The translations under genes and the position numbers were made by a program. Source: Streptomyces sp. Act143 (GTDB lineage: Bacteria > Actinomycetota > Actinomycetes > Streptomycetales > Streptomycetaceae). Taken from it: a stretch of 64,000 nt of DNA. The notes beneath the pieces are model-generated. The model did no database searches. It was not told where the DNA came from and saw only the letters and a program-made list of their open reading frames with translations. Positions 1-8,032 of this stretch are shown piece by piece. The stretch is from NCBI RefSeq assembly GCF_003143935.1, contig NZ_QFRX01000001.1, forward strand, positions 3,306,637 to 3,370,636. Direction: 5' to 3'. The first letter of the stretch is position 1, and each line of letters opens with the position of its first letter.

Positions 1-1260
1 ATACCGTTGCGCGCCCTGGATCAGCCAGTGCAGGATCCCTGGGCCCTCGTCCCGTACGAGTTCGAAGGCGAGGTTGTCGATCCTGCGGTGCGCCGGAACT
101 GTGCGCGTGAAGGGCAGCAGGCGGATGCGGCGCCAGAACGCGAAGCCGCCGGTGGAGACCTCCGGGCGGTGGTTGCCCAGCAGCCACAGGTGATGCGTGG
201 GGGTGAACGAGAAGTAGTCCTGCCGCATGCGGCGGGCCTTGATCTTGTCGCCACCCGTCAGCAGCCGGACCCGGGCCTCGTCGAATTTATCGTTGGGCTT
301 CAGCTCGCTGCACACCACCAGGCGGCGCCCGTGCAGTTCGGTCAGCTCGGTGGAGTGCTCCGAGAAAGCACCGCGGTCCATCAAGAAGCCCGGCGGGGCC
401 GCGTCAGCGTAGTCGCCGAGGATCTGGATCATGATGTCGAGCAGCACGGACTTGCCGTTCTTGCCCTCACCATGGAGAAAGGGCAGCACCTGGGCGCCCA
501 CGTCGCCCGTGATCGAGTACCCGAGCAGCAGGTGCAGGAAGTCGATCATCTCCTGGCCCTCGTCGTCGTCCCCGAAGGTGTCGGCGAGGAAGCGGTGCCA
601 GCGAGGGGTGTCCATGTCCTGCGGGGCGACGCTGGTGGCACGGGAGTGGAAGTCGCGAGTGGGATCGGCCTTGCGCAGTTGTCCGTTGTTCAGGTCCACC
701 ACGCCCTCAGGCGTGCACAGGGCATAAGGGTCGCCGTCGAGCCGGTCAGGGTCGACGGAGATGTCCGGGGACGCCTTCGCCTGCGTCAGAAGGGCTTTGA
801 GGCCGGTGGTCGACAGGGTGCGCCGCTTGTGCTGGGCGAGTTCGCGGTCGCTGAAGACACCGCGCGGATCGTTGAGCGGCATGTCCTCAGCCATCTCCCC
901 CGCGGCCCACAGTGCGGCCTTCTCCCCTCCCCCGCGCTTCCACCGGTAGCCGTCCCAGGAGAACCAGCCCAGACCCTCGACGTGGCGGAACTGGTCACGG
1001 TGCAGCTGGACGAAGAGCCGTGCGTTACCCCGGTCGGAGAGCGAGGGAGGCAGCACGGTGGGAACGCTGAGGCCGGCGCCGGGAGCGACGACTTGGGGCA
1101 CCGGAGCCGCCTGCGGGACCGTGGCGACCGAGGAACCGGTGAAGCCCTGCGCCGGGAGCCGGGCAGCGCCGGGAGCCATGTCCGCCGACTGAAGGTCGAG
1201 CATCTGCTGAGCGGCAGCCTGCGGATCAAAACGCGGGGAGCCTTCGGCACTGCTGCTCAT
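1..1260 (-). CDS. Plasmid/phage-type SF3 (D5-like) DNA helicase, 3' end cut by the window edge
   Basis: The minus strand is open from an ATG at 1260 to the window edge (about 420 residues, no stop). The protein has a Pro/Ala-rich N-terminus, then a D5/P4-type segment with a Walker A loop reading HGEGKNGKSVLLD, followed by CSELKP and LLTGGDKIKARRM, and a LWLLGNHRPEV strand typical of superfamily 3 helicases. Known role of the family: ATP-driven unwinding at a phage or plasmid origin, usually next to a primase. Its ATG overlaps the stop of the upstream primase gene (ATGA, 1257-1260), so the two are probably translationally coupled. The long opposite-strand frame here is a GC-driven shadow. The C-terminus lies outside the window. 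Confidence 0.85.
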   Translation of the reverse strand, partial: MSSSAEGSPRFDPQAAAQQMLDLQSADMAPGAARLPAQGFTGSSVATVPQAAPVPQVVAPGAGLSVPTVLPPSLSDRGNARLFVQLHRDQFRHVEGLGWFSWDGYRWKRGGGEKAALWAAGEMAEDMPLNDPRGVFSDRELAQHKRRTLSTTGLKALLTQAKASPDISVDPDRLDGDPYALCTPEGVVDLNNGQLRKADPTRDFHSRATSVAPQDMDTPRWHRFLADTFGDDDEGQEMIDFLHLLLGYSITGDVGAQVLPFLHGEGKNGKSVLLDIMIQILGDYADAAPPGFLMDRGAFSEHSTELTELHGRRLVVCSELKPNDKFDEARVRLLTGGDKIKARRMRQDYFSFTPTHHLWLLGNHRPEVSTGGFAFWRRIRLLPFTRTVPAHRRIDNLAFELVRDEGPGILHWLIQGAQRY

Positions 1261-2501
1261 GGACGTCCTTTGAGGTGAAGAGGGCGGACGGACCCTACGG
1301 CAAGGGCGTCGTCAACGATCTTTTCATTCCTGGACTGCTGCCAAGGGCGGGCATAGTGAGCGACACGGACAAGTCGGTCGCGAATGGCGGCGTGCTCCAG
1401 ATGGCCCGCACCGACCAGCCCACCGGCTGTGTAAGCGGCCCTGTTGAGCTTTTCGGAGAAGCCCGTGCCCTCCGCAGCGGCAGCACACTCCGCGACCTGA
1501 GCGATCAGGGGGTCGATGACCTGATGAGCGGACCCTGTTCGCTTCGGGCCGTTCCTGACCGGGGGTGCTGCCGCGGGAGACAGGGCAGGTGCCGAGTGCT
1601 CGAAGCCTGCGGGCTTTGCAGCCCTAGGCTCGATGACATGTCCTGTGCGGCGCAGCTCGCTCTGTAGCCACCGCGGTATTACGGCCGGATACCGGGCGGC
1701 CCCTTCGGCACGGTAGACACCCTGGGGCGTACGGGTGCCCGGGGCCACGATGTAGCCCCCCTCGGCACGGACATCGACCTGCCAGGCGAGCGCCGTGTTG
1801 CGTCCGGAACCGGTCGAACAGCGGTAGCGGGTAGCGGCGTCGGGAGTTCGGTACCAGACATGCAGGCCGCCGGACGGGGTGCGGACCCTCAGCGTGTCCT
1901 CGTCCTGGGCAGGATTCTTCTCCCCGCGATAGGCCGCCAGAAGTGCCAACGTGTCGAAGCCCGAGGCGAGTCCTGTGAGCTCGACCTGCTCAGGAATCGA
2001 GATACCCGGCAACAGGTGCGCCCGGTCCACGACAGACACCTGGTGGGCATCGATGTCAATCACGAGAAGACCTGCCGGGCCACAGGCGACACCCACTCCT
2101 GCGGACGGCGCGTCGCCCCACCACCGGTCGATGAGTTCAGGATCGGTCGTTGCCGCATGAAAGCCATGGCAAGGGCGACCGGCGGGGAGACAAGGGCAGG
2201 TCGTCGGCTCATGTCGCTGCCCCGAGCAGGAAGCACAGTTGCCGACAGGGGTCTTGCGACCCGGGGAGAGGGGATGCACCGGCCAGCCCTGCGCCGCACA
2301 CCATCGGGCGACGGCCTGCGGGGGCGCAGGGGACGCGGGCGCGACTCTGGCGGCACTGTCTCGGTCCTCACCTTCGCGCGGCACAGGAATCGTCCTTGTC
2401 ACTTCTGTCTGCCCGATCACTTCACACACCTGACGCGCTGCCACCCCGTCAGGGACCGAAGGGACTCTGATGCGAAAAGAGTGTAAGGCCCACCTGCGCA
2501 A
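1257..2501 (-). CDS. Bifunctional primase/polymerase (prim-pol) N-terminal domain protein
   Basis: About 414 residues. Prim-pol (archaeo-eukaryotic primase) motifs are visible in order: a W-x-x-GWPVHPLSPG strand, LLVIDIDAH with the metal-binding D-x-D, TPSGGLHVWY with the catalytic sGGxH, and a late GGYIVAPG strand. The family makes primers for plasmid or phage replication. It ends in an ATGA overlap with the SF3 helicase, forming a primase-helicase pair. The start is uncertain: the frame opens with TTG at 2501, but GTG codons at 2444, 2429, 2420 and 2402 are equally possible. One iteron copy (2451-2460) lies inside the longest version, which favours a start downstream of it. The gene is transcribed away from the putative origin. 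Confidence 0.87.
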   Translation of the reverse strand: MRRWALHSFRIRVPSVPDGVAARQVCEVIGQTEVTRTIPVPREGEDRDSAARVAPASPAPPQAVARWCAAQGWPVHPLSPGRKTPVGNCASCSGQRHEPTTCPCLPAGRPCHGFHAATTDPELIDRWWGDAPSAGVGVACGPAGLLVIDIDAHQVSVVDRAHLLPGISIPEQVELTGLASGFDTLALLAAYRGEKNPAQDEDTLRVRTPSGGLHVWYRTPDAATRYRCSTGSGRNTALAWQVDVRAEGGYIVAPGTRTPQGVYRAEGAARYPAVIPRWLQSELRRTGHVIEPRAAKPAGFEHSAPALSPAAAPPVRNGPKRTGSAHQVIDPLIAQVAECAAAAEGTGFSEKLNRAAYTAGGLVGAGHLEHAAIRDRLVRVAHYARPWQQSRNEKIVDDALAVGSVRPLHLKGRP

Positions 2502-3135
2502 AAGGAAGGTTGTCCAATCGGCGTGCCGTTTCTATCAGGTTCCTCAGTCCCTTGGGTCCCTTCGGTCCCCGCGTCGGGGTCCCACCCTAGGGGCGGCAGG
2601 GACCGAAGACTCGGAGACCCGTTGGCAGCCTCTGGGAGGGGCTCAGAGGGACCAAAGGGTCCAGGGACCGAAGAGGCAGGGGCTGTACTTCATGGGGTCC
2701 CCCTTCGGTCCCTGGGTATCGCCGCAGGTCAGAGAGGTACAGCCTAGCGGAACAGGGACTGTAGGGACTGAACTCCGCCATTATGAGCTGTACTAGATAT
2801 GTGGTTCGTATACGCCCGCGCGTACGAATACATGTCTTGTCTACGTCATAATGGCGACGTTCAGTCCCTTCAGTCCCTATCCTGACCGGCAAAAGCCCTC
2901 TGACCTGCGAAAACACCAGGGACCGAGACGCAGGGACCGAAACTCCCCCGGTCCCTCTCAGTCCCCGCCTTCAGACCCTGGTCCCTGAGGCCTGCTGCTT
3001 CCAGGTCCGAAATGGCGTGAACCTCTTCGGTCCCTGCACTCGTTGCTCTGATGTGGGGAGTGGAGGAGCAGGGACCAGAAACTCGCGAAGCCACTCCCCC
3101 GTCGTGGGTGGGGCGGATGACGTTTCAGTCCCTGA
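2441..3135. repeat. Iteron array of a putative replication origin (AGGGACYGAA repeats)
   Basis: The 10-mer AGGGAC(C/T)GAA or its complement TTC(G/A)GTCCCT occurs exactly at 2451, 2598, 2663, 2704, 2763, 2860, 2869, 2932, 3026 and 3124. At least eight near copies lie between them (for example 2561, 2647, 2754, 2918 and 3069). Copies are found in both orientations, and the stretch has no convincing gene. It lies between the divergent primase/helicase pair and the HTH gene at 3321, where a plasmid origin is expected. The repeats are seen directly; the origin role is an inference from iteron density, the dyad at its centre and the neighbouring replication genes. Confidence 0.75.
2754..2878. other. 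Large imperfect dyad at the centre of the iteron region
   Basis: The ~33-bp left arm from 2754 (two iterons followed by CGCCATTATGA) is repeated inverted in the right arm ending at 2878, with about three mismatches. The interior holds a nested palindrome (TTCGTATACGC against GCGTACGAA) and is more AT-rich than its surroundings. A dyad with flanking iterons and an easily melted centre is the usual design of a plasmid origin. It could also form a cruciform or regulate the two divergent operons. Confidence 0.65.
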
Positions 3136-3194
3136 GACGGCCGTGCCTGCTCCAGGCAGCTGGACCGGAGGGGACTCCTCCGCTCCCCCGCGGG

Positions 3195-3211
3195 CTATTA
3201 CGCCGTAATAG
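3195..3211. promoter_or_regulatory. parS: parS-like 17-bp palindrome, copy 1
   Basis: Exact CTATTACGCCGTAATAG: two 8-bp arms around one central base. It is one of four such sites around the parAB operon and lies between the iteron region and the HTH gene. Its role as the ParB-binding centromere site is inferred from its symmetry, copy number and position. It differs from the chromosomal Streptomyces parS (GTTTCACGTGAAAC). Confidence 0.65.
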
Positions 3212-3276
3212 CCCCGCCAGGGGAGGCTGCCCACCCAGTAGCGCCCCTGTCAGGAAGACTGTCCTGGGCCGGTGGC

Positions 3277-3295
3277 GTTTCACAGAATGTGAAAC
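3277..3295. promoter_or_regulatory. 19-bp operator-like palindrome GTTTCACA-GAA-TGTGAAAC
   Basis: Perfect 8-bp arms with a 3-bp spacer end 25 bp before the ATG at 3321. The position fits an autoregulatory operator for the downstream HTH protein. Each arm contains GTTTCAC, the half-site of the chromosomal Streptomyces parS, but the spacing is wider than in real parS. Confidence 0.6.
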
Positions 3296-3320
3296 AGGCT
3301 CTGTGGGACAGGATGTTGGC

Positions 3321-4130
3321 ATGAAGAAGCGCGCCCGGAGTGCGGCCCGGCCGACGAATCCCCTGGTCAGGGCACCTATGCGAATTGGGACCCTGGATGC
3401 TGCTGCTGTGGTCGCAGAGCTGCGGCAGACGCATGAGGAGGCAGAAGACCCGGACGTGGAGCTGATGCCCGCCGACGAGGAGCTGTTCGGTGCGCTGCTG
3501 TATCTGGAAAAGCACGCCAGGGCGTTGAGCAAGCAACCTCCTGCCGTGCAGCGCGCCGCAGCGCTGAAGCGGGTGCAGTTGTGGGAGTACCTCCGCGAGC
3601 AGACCGAGCTCCATCAGGCGCGGGCAGTGGACGATGCCCGGGGCGCAGGAGCCCAGTGGATCCAGCTGGCCCCCGTGCTGGCAGTGGGCGCGGCAAGCGC
3701 CGCGTACAACAAAGCGAAGCGTTTGAAGGCGGCCGGGCTGATCGATGACCCTTCGTCAGGCCACCACGTCAGGCGGACACCTGAAGCGGTACTGGAGGCC
3801 GAGCGCCGGCTGGCCCGAGCGGAGGCCGCTGAGCGGAGGGCTCAGGAAGAAGCCCAGCGTCGGCACGCCCTCATGGTCCCCGTGGCCACTCGGCTGCTGG
3901 AGCAACGCGAGGCGCTGGTGCGGGACGAAGACACCGACTACTGGCTGGAGGAGATCGAGGCGGTACTCCCCCACTGCCGGACCCCACTGCAAATGGTGAG
4001 CCTCAAGCGCTATCTCGACGCCGCGCTGCGGTCCCTGACCAAACTGGAACAGCAGAGCGCCCGTTCTGTCGCCCTCACCGATGAGGCCCGTCTGGCACTG
4101 GCCGCGGCGGTGGAACTACAGCAGGAGTAG
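3321..4130 (+). CDS. Plasmid HTH-containing protein of unknown role
   Basis: 269 residues from the ATG at 3321. The frame is open upstream to 3051, but that stretch contains a parS-like site and the operator palindrome, so the internal ATG is preferred. The middle has a segment of helix-turn-helix type (GAGAQWIQLAPVLAVGAASA, then a basic AYNKAKRLK helix). It is followed by a long Glu/Arg/Ala-rich stretch that should form a coiled coil (EAERRLARAEAAERRAQEEA). I do not recognise a named family. Its place between the putative origin and parAB, and the palindrome just before its start, suggest a plasmid regulator or an origin/partition accessory protein. Confidence 0.7.
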   Translation: MKKRARSAARPTNPLVRAPMRIGTLDAAAVVAELRQTHEEAEDPDVELMPADEELFGALLYLEKHARALSKQPPAVQRAAALKRVQLWEYLREQTELHQARAVDDARGAGAQWIQLAPVLAVGAASAAYNKAKRLKAAGLIDDPSSGHHVRRTPEAVLEAERRLARAEAAERRAQEEAQRRHALMVPVATRLLEQREALVRDEDTDYWLEEIEAVLPHCRTPLQMVSLKRYLDAALRSLTKLEQQSARSVALTDEARLALAAAVELQQE

Positions 4131-4138
4131 CGAGGAAC

Positions 4139-4155
4139 CTATTACGGCGTAATAG
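4139..4155. promoter_or_regulatory. parS: parS-like palindrome, copy 2
   Basis: CTATTACGGCGTAATAG, identical to copy 1 except that the central base is on the other strand. It lies 8 bp after the stop of the HTH gene and 243 bp before parA. Confidence 0.65.
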
Positions 4156-4295
4156 GTCTGAGGACTCGACAGACGCTTGATCCCTCGTCGTGAGGATGAG
4201 TCCTGTGCGACGCAGGGGCTTGTAAGGAGAGGGGCACTCGTGGAGTCTGAGTGGTCCCGGCGTGCCGTACGACGTGTCTTGTGAACCCGGCCGAG

Positions 4296-4312
4296 CTATT
4301 ACGCCGTAATAG
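4296..4312. promoter_or_regulatory. parS: parS-like palindrome, copy 3
   Basis: Exact CTATTACGCCGTAATAG, 86 bp before the parA start. With copy 2 it brackets the intergenic space upstream of parA. Plasmid centromere sites are often found here and can also serve for autorepression. Confidence 0.65.
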
Positions 4313-4348
4313 GGGCACGAGGGTTCCTCGCATCGCCAACTCGCACTA

Positions 4349-4387
4349 ACTAACGTGTCGATGCAGCAGATGATCTCTGACGTTAGT
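4349..4387. promoter_or_regulatory. Inverted repeat ACTAACGT / ACGTTAGT upstream of parA
   Basis: Perfect 8-bp arms (4349-4356 and 4380-4387) are separated by 23 bp and end 11 bp before the parA ATG. The left arm is preceded by an extra ACTA direct repeat. It is a candidate operator for the par operon; the N-terminal region of ParA looks able to bind it (inference). Confidence 0.5.
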
Positions 4388-4398
4388 AAGGTAGCGCC

Positions 4399-5658
4399 AT
4401 GAGTATGCCAGCCACCTCAAGCGACCGAGCCAAGGTCGTCTCCAAGCTGCCGGGATGGCTCCGGCAGAACCTCAAAGTCAGAACCGCCCAGCTCGGCATC
4501 GAGATTCAGACCGCCGTCGAGCAGGGCATCACCGCCTGGTGCGACCTTGCCTCAGCCACCGCGACGGTCGACACCGCTGGAGCGGAGTCCTTCTCCACCT
4601 TCCTGCCACCGGGACAGTGGGAAGCGTTCCGCAAGGTTGCGGAGGACCGACGCGTCTCCCTGATTCAGGGCCTCGCCCAGTCCGTTCAGCTCTGGCTCGA
4701 CACCAACCCCGCACCCGATGTGCAGCGACCCGCCATCACCCGCCGGATCGTTGTGTGCAACCAGAAGGGCGGCGTCGGCAAGACCGCCATTACTGCCGGA
4801 GTAGGGGAAGCCCTCTCCGAAGACCCCAACCGGCTGTTCCCCGTTCGGGTTGCCAAGGCCCTGGCCTCGGCGCTCCGGGCCGACGACGCTGATGAGACCG
4901 TCGTGGAGAACGACCCGCTGGATGTGGAGAAGCTTCCCGGGCCTGGACTCCGCGTCCTGCTGGTCGACTTCGACCCCCAGTGCCACCTCACCAATCAACT
5001 GGGTGCCGCTCCCCTGGCGATGAACGGTGACAGCCTCACCAATCACATGGCCGGCGACCCCAAGGGTGAGCTGAAGGACCTGATCGTCTCGATCGATGAG
5101 GACCACTTCGGTGGACGACTGCATCTGCTGCCCGCGTGCCATGATGCCTTCCTCCTCGATGTACGCCTGTCCGCAGTGCGTGCTCGAGAAGCCGCCTTGG
5201 AGCGGGCCCTCCTGCCGCTCGAAGCCGATTACGACGTAGTCATCGTGGACTGCCCGCCCAGCCTCGGACTCAGCATGGATGCCGCGGCCTACTACGGGCG
5301 CCGCCGTGACAGTGAAGGCCCGGGGCAGTCCGGGGCCCTGATCGTGGTCCAGGCCGAGGACAGCTCTGCTGACGCCTACGACCTGCTGACGAACCAGATA
5401 GAGGATCTCCGCAACGACCTCGCCCTCGACATCGACTACTTGGGCATCGTCGTCAACCTCTACGACGGCCGACGTGGATACATCGCCACGTCCTCCCTCC
5501 AGGGCTGGATCGACATAAAGGATCCGCGCGTCGTAGGCCTCATCAGCGACCTCAAGGAACAGAAGGAAGCCGTCCGTATGAAGCAGCCGCTGCTGAGCTA
5601 TGCGCCTGCCTCACAGCAGGCCATCGCCATGCGCGCGCTGGCCCGGGAGATCTCATGA
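4399..5658 (+). CDS. parA: ParA partition ATPase with N-terminal DNA-binding-like extension
   Basis: 419 residues. The deviant Walker A motif NQKGGVGKTA at residues 121-130, LLVDFDPQCHLTNQLG further on, and VIVDCPPSLG identify a ParA/MinD-family partition ATPase. The first ~105 residues precede the ATPase and hold two similar short helical segments (LKVRTAQLGIEIQTAVEQGI and FRKVAEDRRVSLIQGLAQSV) that resemble ribbon-helix-helix motifs. This is the layout of larger plasmid ParA proteins that also repress their own operon. A ~45-residue insert follows Walker A. The gene overlaps parB by 4 nt (ATGA). It moves plasmid copies bound through ParB and centromere sites. Its function is confidently assigned; the DNA-binding role of the extension is inferred. 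Confidence 0.93.
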   Translation: MSMPATSSDRAKVVSKLPGWLRQNLKVRTAQLGIEIQTAVEQGITAWCDLASATATVDTAGAESFSTFLPPGQWEAFRKVAEDRRVSLIQGLAQSVQLWLDTNPAPDVQRPAITRRIVVCNQKGGVGKTAITAGVGEALSEDPNRLFPVRVAKALASALRADDADETVVENDPLDVEKLPGPGLRVLLVDFDPQCHLTNQLGAAPLAMNGDSLTNHMAGDPKGELKDLIVSIDEDHFGGRLHLLPACHDAFLLDVRLSAVRAREAALERALLPLEADYDVVIVDCPPSLGLSMDAAAYYGRRRDSEGPGQSGALIVVQAEDSSADAYDLLTNQIEDLRNDLALDIDYLGIVVNLYDGRRGYIATSSLQGWIDIKDPRVVGLISDLKEQKEAVRMKQPLLSYAPASQQAIAMRALAREIS

Positions 5659-6845
5659 GCAAGGCCGACCAGCTCGGAGCCGGACGATTCGGGGGAGGCG
5701 CCCGGCCCGTCAGCGCTCGTCGAGCCGCCATCGGCGCAGCCACCGGTGTGCCCACCGATGGGGTGGCACCTCCGACCCGACTGCCCGTCACGCGCATCAG
5801 CCCCAACCCCGAGAACCCCCGCACCTCCCTCGGCGATCTGACCGAACTCACGGGCAGTCTCAAGGAACACGGCCAGAAGCAGGCCATCACGGTCATGAAC
5901 CGTGACGCCTACCTCAAGGCCAACCCCGCCCGGGCCGACGACCTTGAACCCGACACCACCCATGTTGTCGTGGACGGCAGCAGCCGACTGGCGGCCGCAC
6001 GCGAGGCAGGACTCACGCATCTCAACGTGATGGTCGACGACGAGCAGGGGAGTGATGGCGACGCCATCCTTGAGTCCGCGCTCGTCGCCAATATTCACCG
6101 TAATGATCTGGACCCTCTGGACGAGGCTCGGGCACTTCAGCGCCTGCTCTCGATCCACGGGTCACAGGTGAAGCTGGCCAAGCGGCTGAGCAAGTCGCAA
6201 GGTTGGGTGTCCCAGCGGCTGGCGCTGCTGAACCTGACCCCAGAACTCCAAGCCGCGGTGGGGGAGGAGCCCGTCGAGCTCCTGCGCTCCGTCGCCAAGG
6301 AACCCCACGAGCGCCAGGAGGCTGCCCTCCAGGAACTCAAGGCGGAGCGTGCGCGCAAGGAGGAGGAACGTCGAGCTCCGACTCCGGCCCCCGTACCCGC
6401 ACCGATGCCTGCCTCAGCCGCGGCCCCTGCCCCCGCCCCGGCGCCCGCTGTCGCTCGGGAGGAAGTGGCACCGGAGCCGTCCGTGCCCCCGCAGGCCGTC
6501 AACGACTGGGAAGCTCCCGTCGAGACGCCAACTCCGCACCCCTCCAGGACCGTTCCTCCGGCCGCCGACCCAACACCGGCAACGGTGACGGCGGTTGACC
6601 GGACGGCGAAGAAGGATGCGACGGCGGAACCCGGGGAGACTCTGCCCGATCCCCGGGCGGCCGAGAGTGTCGGCGGGGACGTGGACCAGGCCCCGGCCGA
6701 ACCGGGTACCGCACGCCGACTCCCGTACGACGATGGGGCGTTCATCGCCATGCATCTCATCCAGAAGATGAGCGACACGGAGTTCGACAAGATGCTCGAC
6801 ATCCTCAACGAGCATCAGAGCCAGCGCATGGAGTCGCGGATCTGA
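5655..6845 (+). CDS. parB: ParB centromere-binding protein
   Basis: 396 residues, coupled to parA by an ATGA overlap. Residues ~45-160 carry the ParB/Srx N-terminal domain: PNPENPR box, VVDGSSRLAAAREAG (the CTP-binding G-x-x-R box, with SS where many ParBs have ER) and ANIHRNDLDPLDEARAL. A helix-turn-helix follows (VKLAKRLSKSQGWVSQRLAL). Then comes a long Pro/Ala-rich linker (~residues 235-345), and a short C-terminal helix (FDKMLDILNEHQSQ) likely to dimerise. It is expected to bind the CTATTACG-S-CGTAATAG palindromes placed around the operon. The linker is unusually long for a plasmid ParB. Confidence 0.92.
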   Translation: MSKADQLGAGRFGGGARPVSARRAAIGAATGVPTDGVAPPTRLPVTRISPNPENPRTSLGDLTELTGSLKEHGQKQAITVMNRDAYLKANPARADDLEPDTTHVVVDGSSRLAAAREAGLTHLNVMVDDEQGSDGDAILESALVANIHRNDLDPLDEARALQRLLSIHGSQVKLAKRLSKSQGWVSQRLALLNLTPELQAAVGEEPVELLRSVAKEPHERQEAALQELKAERARKEEERRAPTPAPVPAPMPASAAAPAPAPAPAVAREEVAPEPSVPPQAVNDWEAPVETPTPHPSRTVPPAADPTPATVTAVDRTAKKDATAEPGETLPDPRAAESVGGDVDQAPAEPGTARRLPYDDGAFIAMHLIQKMSDTEFDKMLDILNEHQSQRMESRI

Positions 6846-6921
6846 GCATCCTGGCTGTCGAGGACTGTCGCGTCTGTGGCCGGTACGAGCACTGTCTCGT
6901 ACCGGCCACAGCTGTCTCGAC

Positions 6922-6938
6922 CTATTACGCCGTAATAG
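6922..6938. promoter_or_regulatory. parS: parS-like palindrome, copy 4
   Basis: Exact CTATTACGCCGTAATAG, 77 bp after the parB stop. With copies 1-3 it flanks the par operon on both sides. Confidence 0.65.
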
Positions 6939-7296
6939 GTCAGCCAGGAGCAGGAGCCTGGAGGCAAGTCCGGCTCTACACCTTCGGCCGCGGGCCCGTC
7001 CGCTTCAACGGAGGGCTCCTCGCCGTTGAAGCCCTCCGGTTCACAGGCCATGACGTGGCTGAGCCGGGTGGGGGCTGACCGAGGCATACGCGCGCCTGGG
7101 TGACCGCGCGCCGGTCCGTCGTGGCTGGCTTTCCGTGGTGCGGGAGGAGAGGGGGCGGAGGTGGTCGCGAGCCCGTACGTCACTGGGGCGAGAGGAGGTG
7201 GGGGGAGGGGAGTGCCGGGCTGTGTCACAAGTAAAAGAGCGACATCTCGGCAAAGGGGCTCTGACCTGCAGAGATAGAGGTTCGGACCACGATTGT
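6939..7296. other. Intergenic stretch without a convincing gene
   Basis: Short frames exist on both strands but none has a good start, a ribosome-binding site or recognisable content. I see no further palindromes. It separates the par operon from the winged-helix pair. Confidence 0.5.
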
Positions 7297-7346
7297 GCGA
7301 ACTGCCAGGCAGTTCCTGTGGCCGTACAGGCAGTTCGCAGGAACTG
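7297..7346. promoter_or_regulatory. Compound operator: nested inverted and direct repeats of GGCAGTTC
   Basis: GCGAACTGCC (7297-7306) and GGCAGTTCGC (7329-7338) are a perfect 10-bp inverted repeat. AGGCAGTTC is also repeated directly (7307 and 7328), and CAGTTCCTG (7310) is inverted as CAGGAACTG (7338). It is 230 bp upstream of the winged-helix genes and is a probable binding region for one of them. Confidence 0.5.
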
Positions 7347-7373
7347 AGCACCACTGTTCCAGGACAGCGGTAA

Positions 7374-7391
7374 ATTGACGTCACGTACATG
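7374..7391 (+). repeat. 18-bp direct repeat ATTGACGTCACGTACATG, copy 1
   Basis: An identical copy lies at 8375-8392, inside a strong inverted repeat. The two copies flank the winged-helix gene pair. It begins with a -35-like TTGACG and contains the palindrome TGACGTCA. Confidence 0.6.
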
Positions 7392-7576
7392 TCTCGCCGA
7401 GGGTTCGGCCCGTGTCCGCGTGAGGGAAGGCCGGGCGTGATCGTGTGCTGTCAGGCAAACGACACGGCCGACAGGCAGAGTTAATTGACTTGATGCTCAT
7501 GTACGTTAAGTTCATGACGGCGGTCTGACGGGCCGTCCCGAACGGACAGTGCGGCAACGACCTAGGCACGGAGGAC

Positions 7577-8032
7577 GTGTTGGGAGCAGTACGCAGACTG
7601 GTCGACGCCGACACCGGTGAACCGATTCCCTATGCCCCCTACGCCTTCTCCGGCAGGCACACTCAGGTGGACAAGGCCAGAGTCGAGGCCATTACTGAGT
7701 CCAGGGCCTTCACGCCCAGCGAGAAGTTCCTCGTCCTGTGGTGGATCGGTGTCTCGCCCGAGGGGATGGAGCCGTTGCGGGCCACGGGCGCCGACATCGC
7801 CAAGCGCGTGGGCATGTCGACGGACGCGGTCGGGAAGATCAACAGGAAGCTGCTGAAGCACCGGGTTCTGGTGATCCGTGGACGCATCGGGAACTACAAC
7901 CTGTACCGCATCACCCCTTACATTGCTTTTCACGGAACAGGCTTGGAACAGCGTGAAGCGGTGAAAGCATGTAATCCGCCGGACATCCCGGGCTTCGACG
8001 AGAACACCCCCGCACGGTGGGAGGCAAAGTGA
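7577..8032 (+). CDS. Winged-helix DNA-binding protein (possible plasmid regulator or initiator)
   Basis: 151 residues. The GTG start at 7577 follows GGAGG closely. Residues ~50-110 form a winged-helix segment: FTPSEKFLVLWWIGV, then GADIAKRVGMSTDAVGKINR as the recognition helix-turn-helix, and the wing HRVLVIRGRIGNYNLYRI. This MarR/RepA-like fold is common in plasmid regulators and initiators; I cannot assign it further. The stop overlaps the GTG of the next gene, so the two are co-translated. The GGCAGTTC operator cluster lies upstream. Confidence 0.72.
   Translation: MLGAVRRLVDADTGEPIPYAPYAFSGRHTQVDKARVEAITESRAFTPSEKFLVLWWIGVSPEGMEPLRATGADIAKRVGMSTDAVGKINRKLLKHRVLVIRGRIGNYNLYRITPYIAFHGTGLEQREAVKACNPPDIPGFDENTPARWEAK

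Noticed and set aside
7..1278. Long plus-strand frame (423 residues) opposite the helicase gene
   Set aside because: It is the GC-rich shadow of the real minus-strand frame, which carries SF3 helicase motifs and overlaps the primase stop.
3051..3320. Upstream extension of the HTH gene frame to 3051
   Set aside because: The stretch contains a parS-like site and an operator palindrome and has no conserved-looking residues; the ATG at 3321 is better placed.
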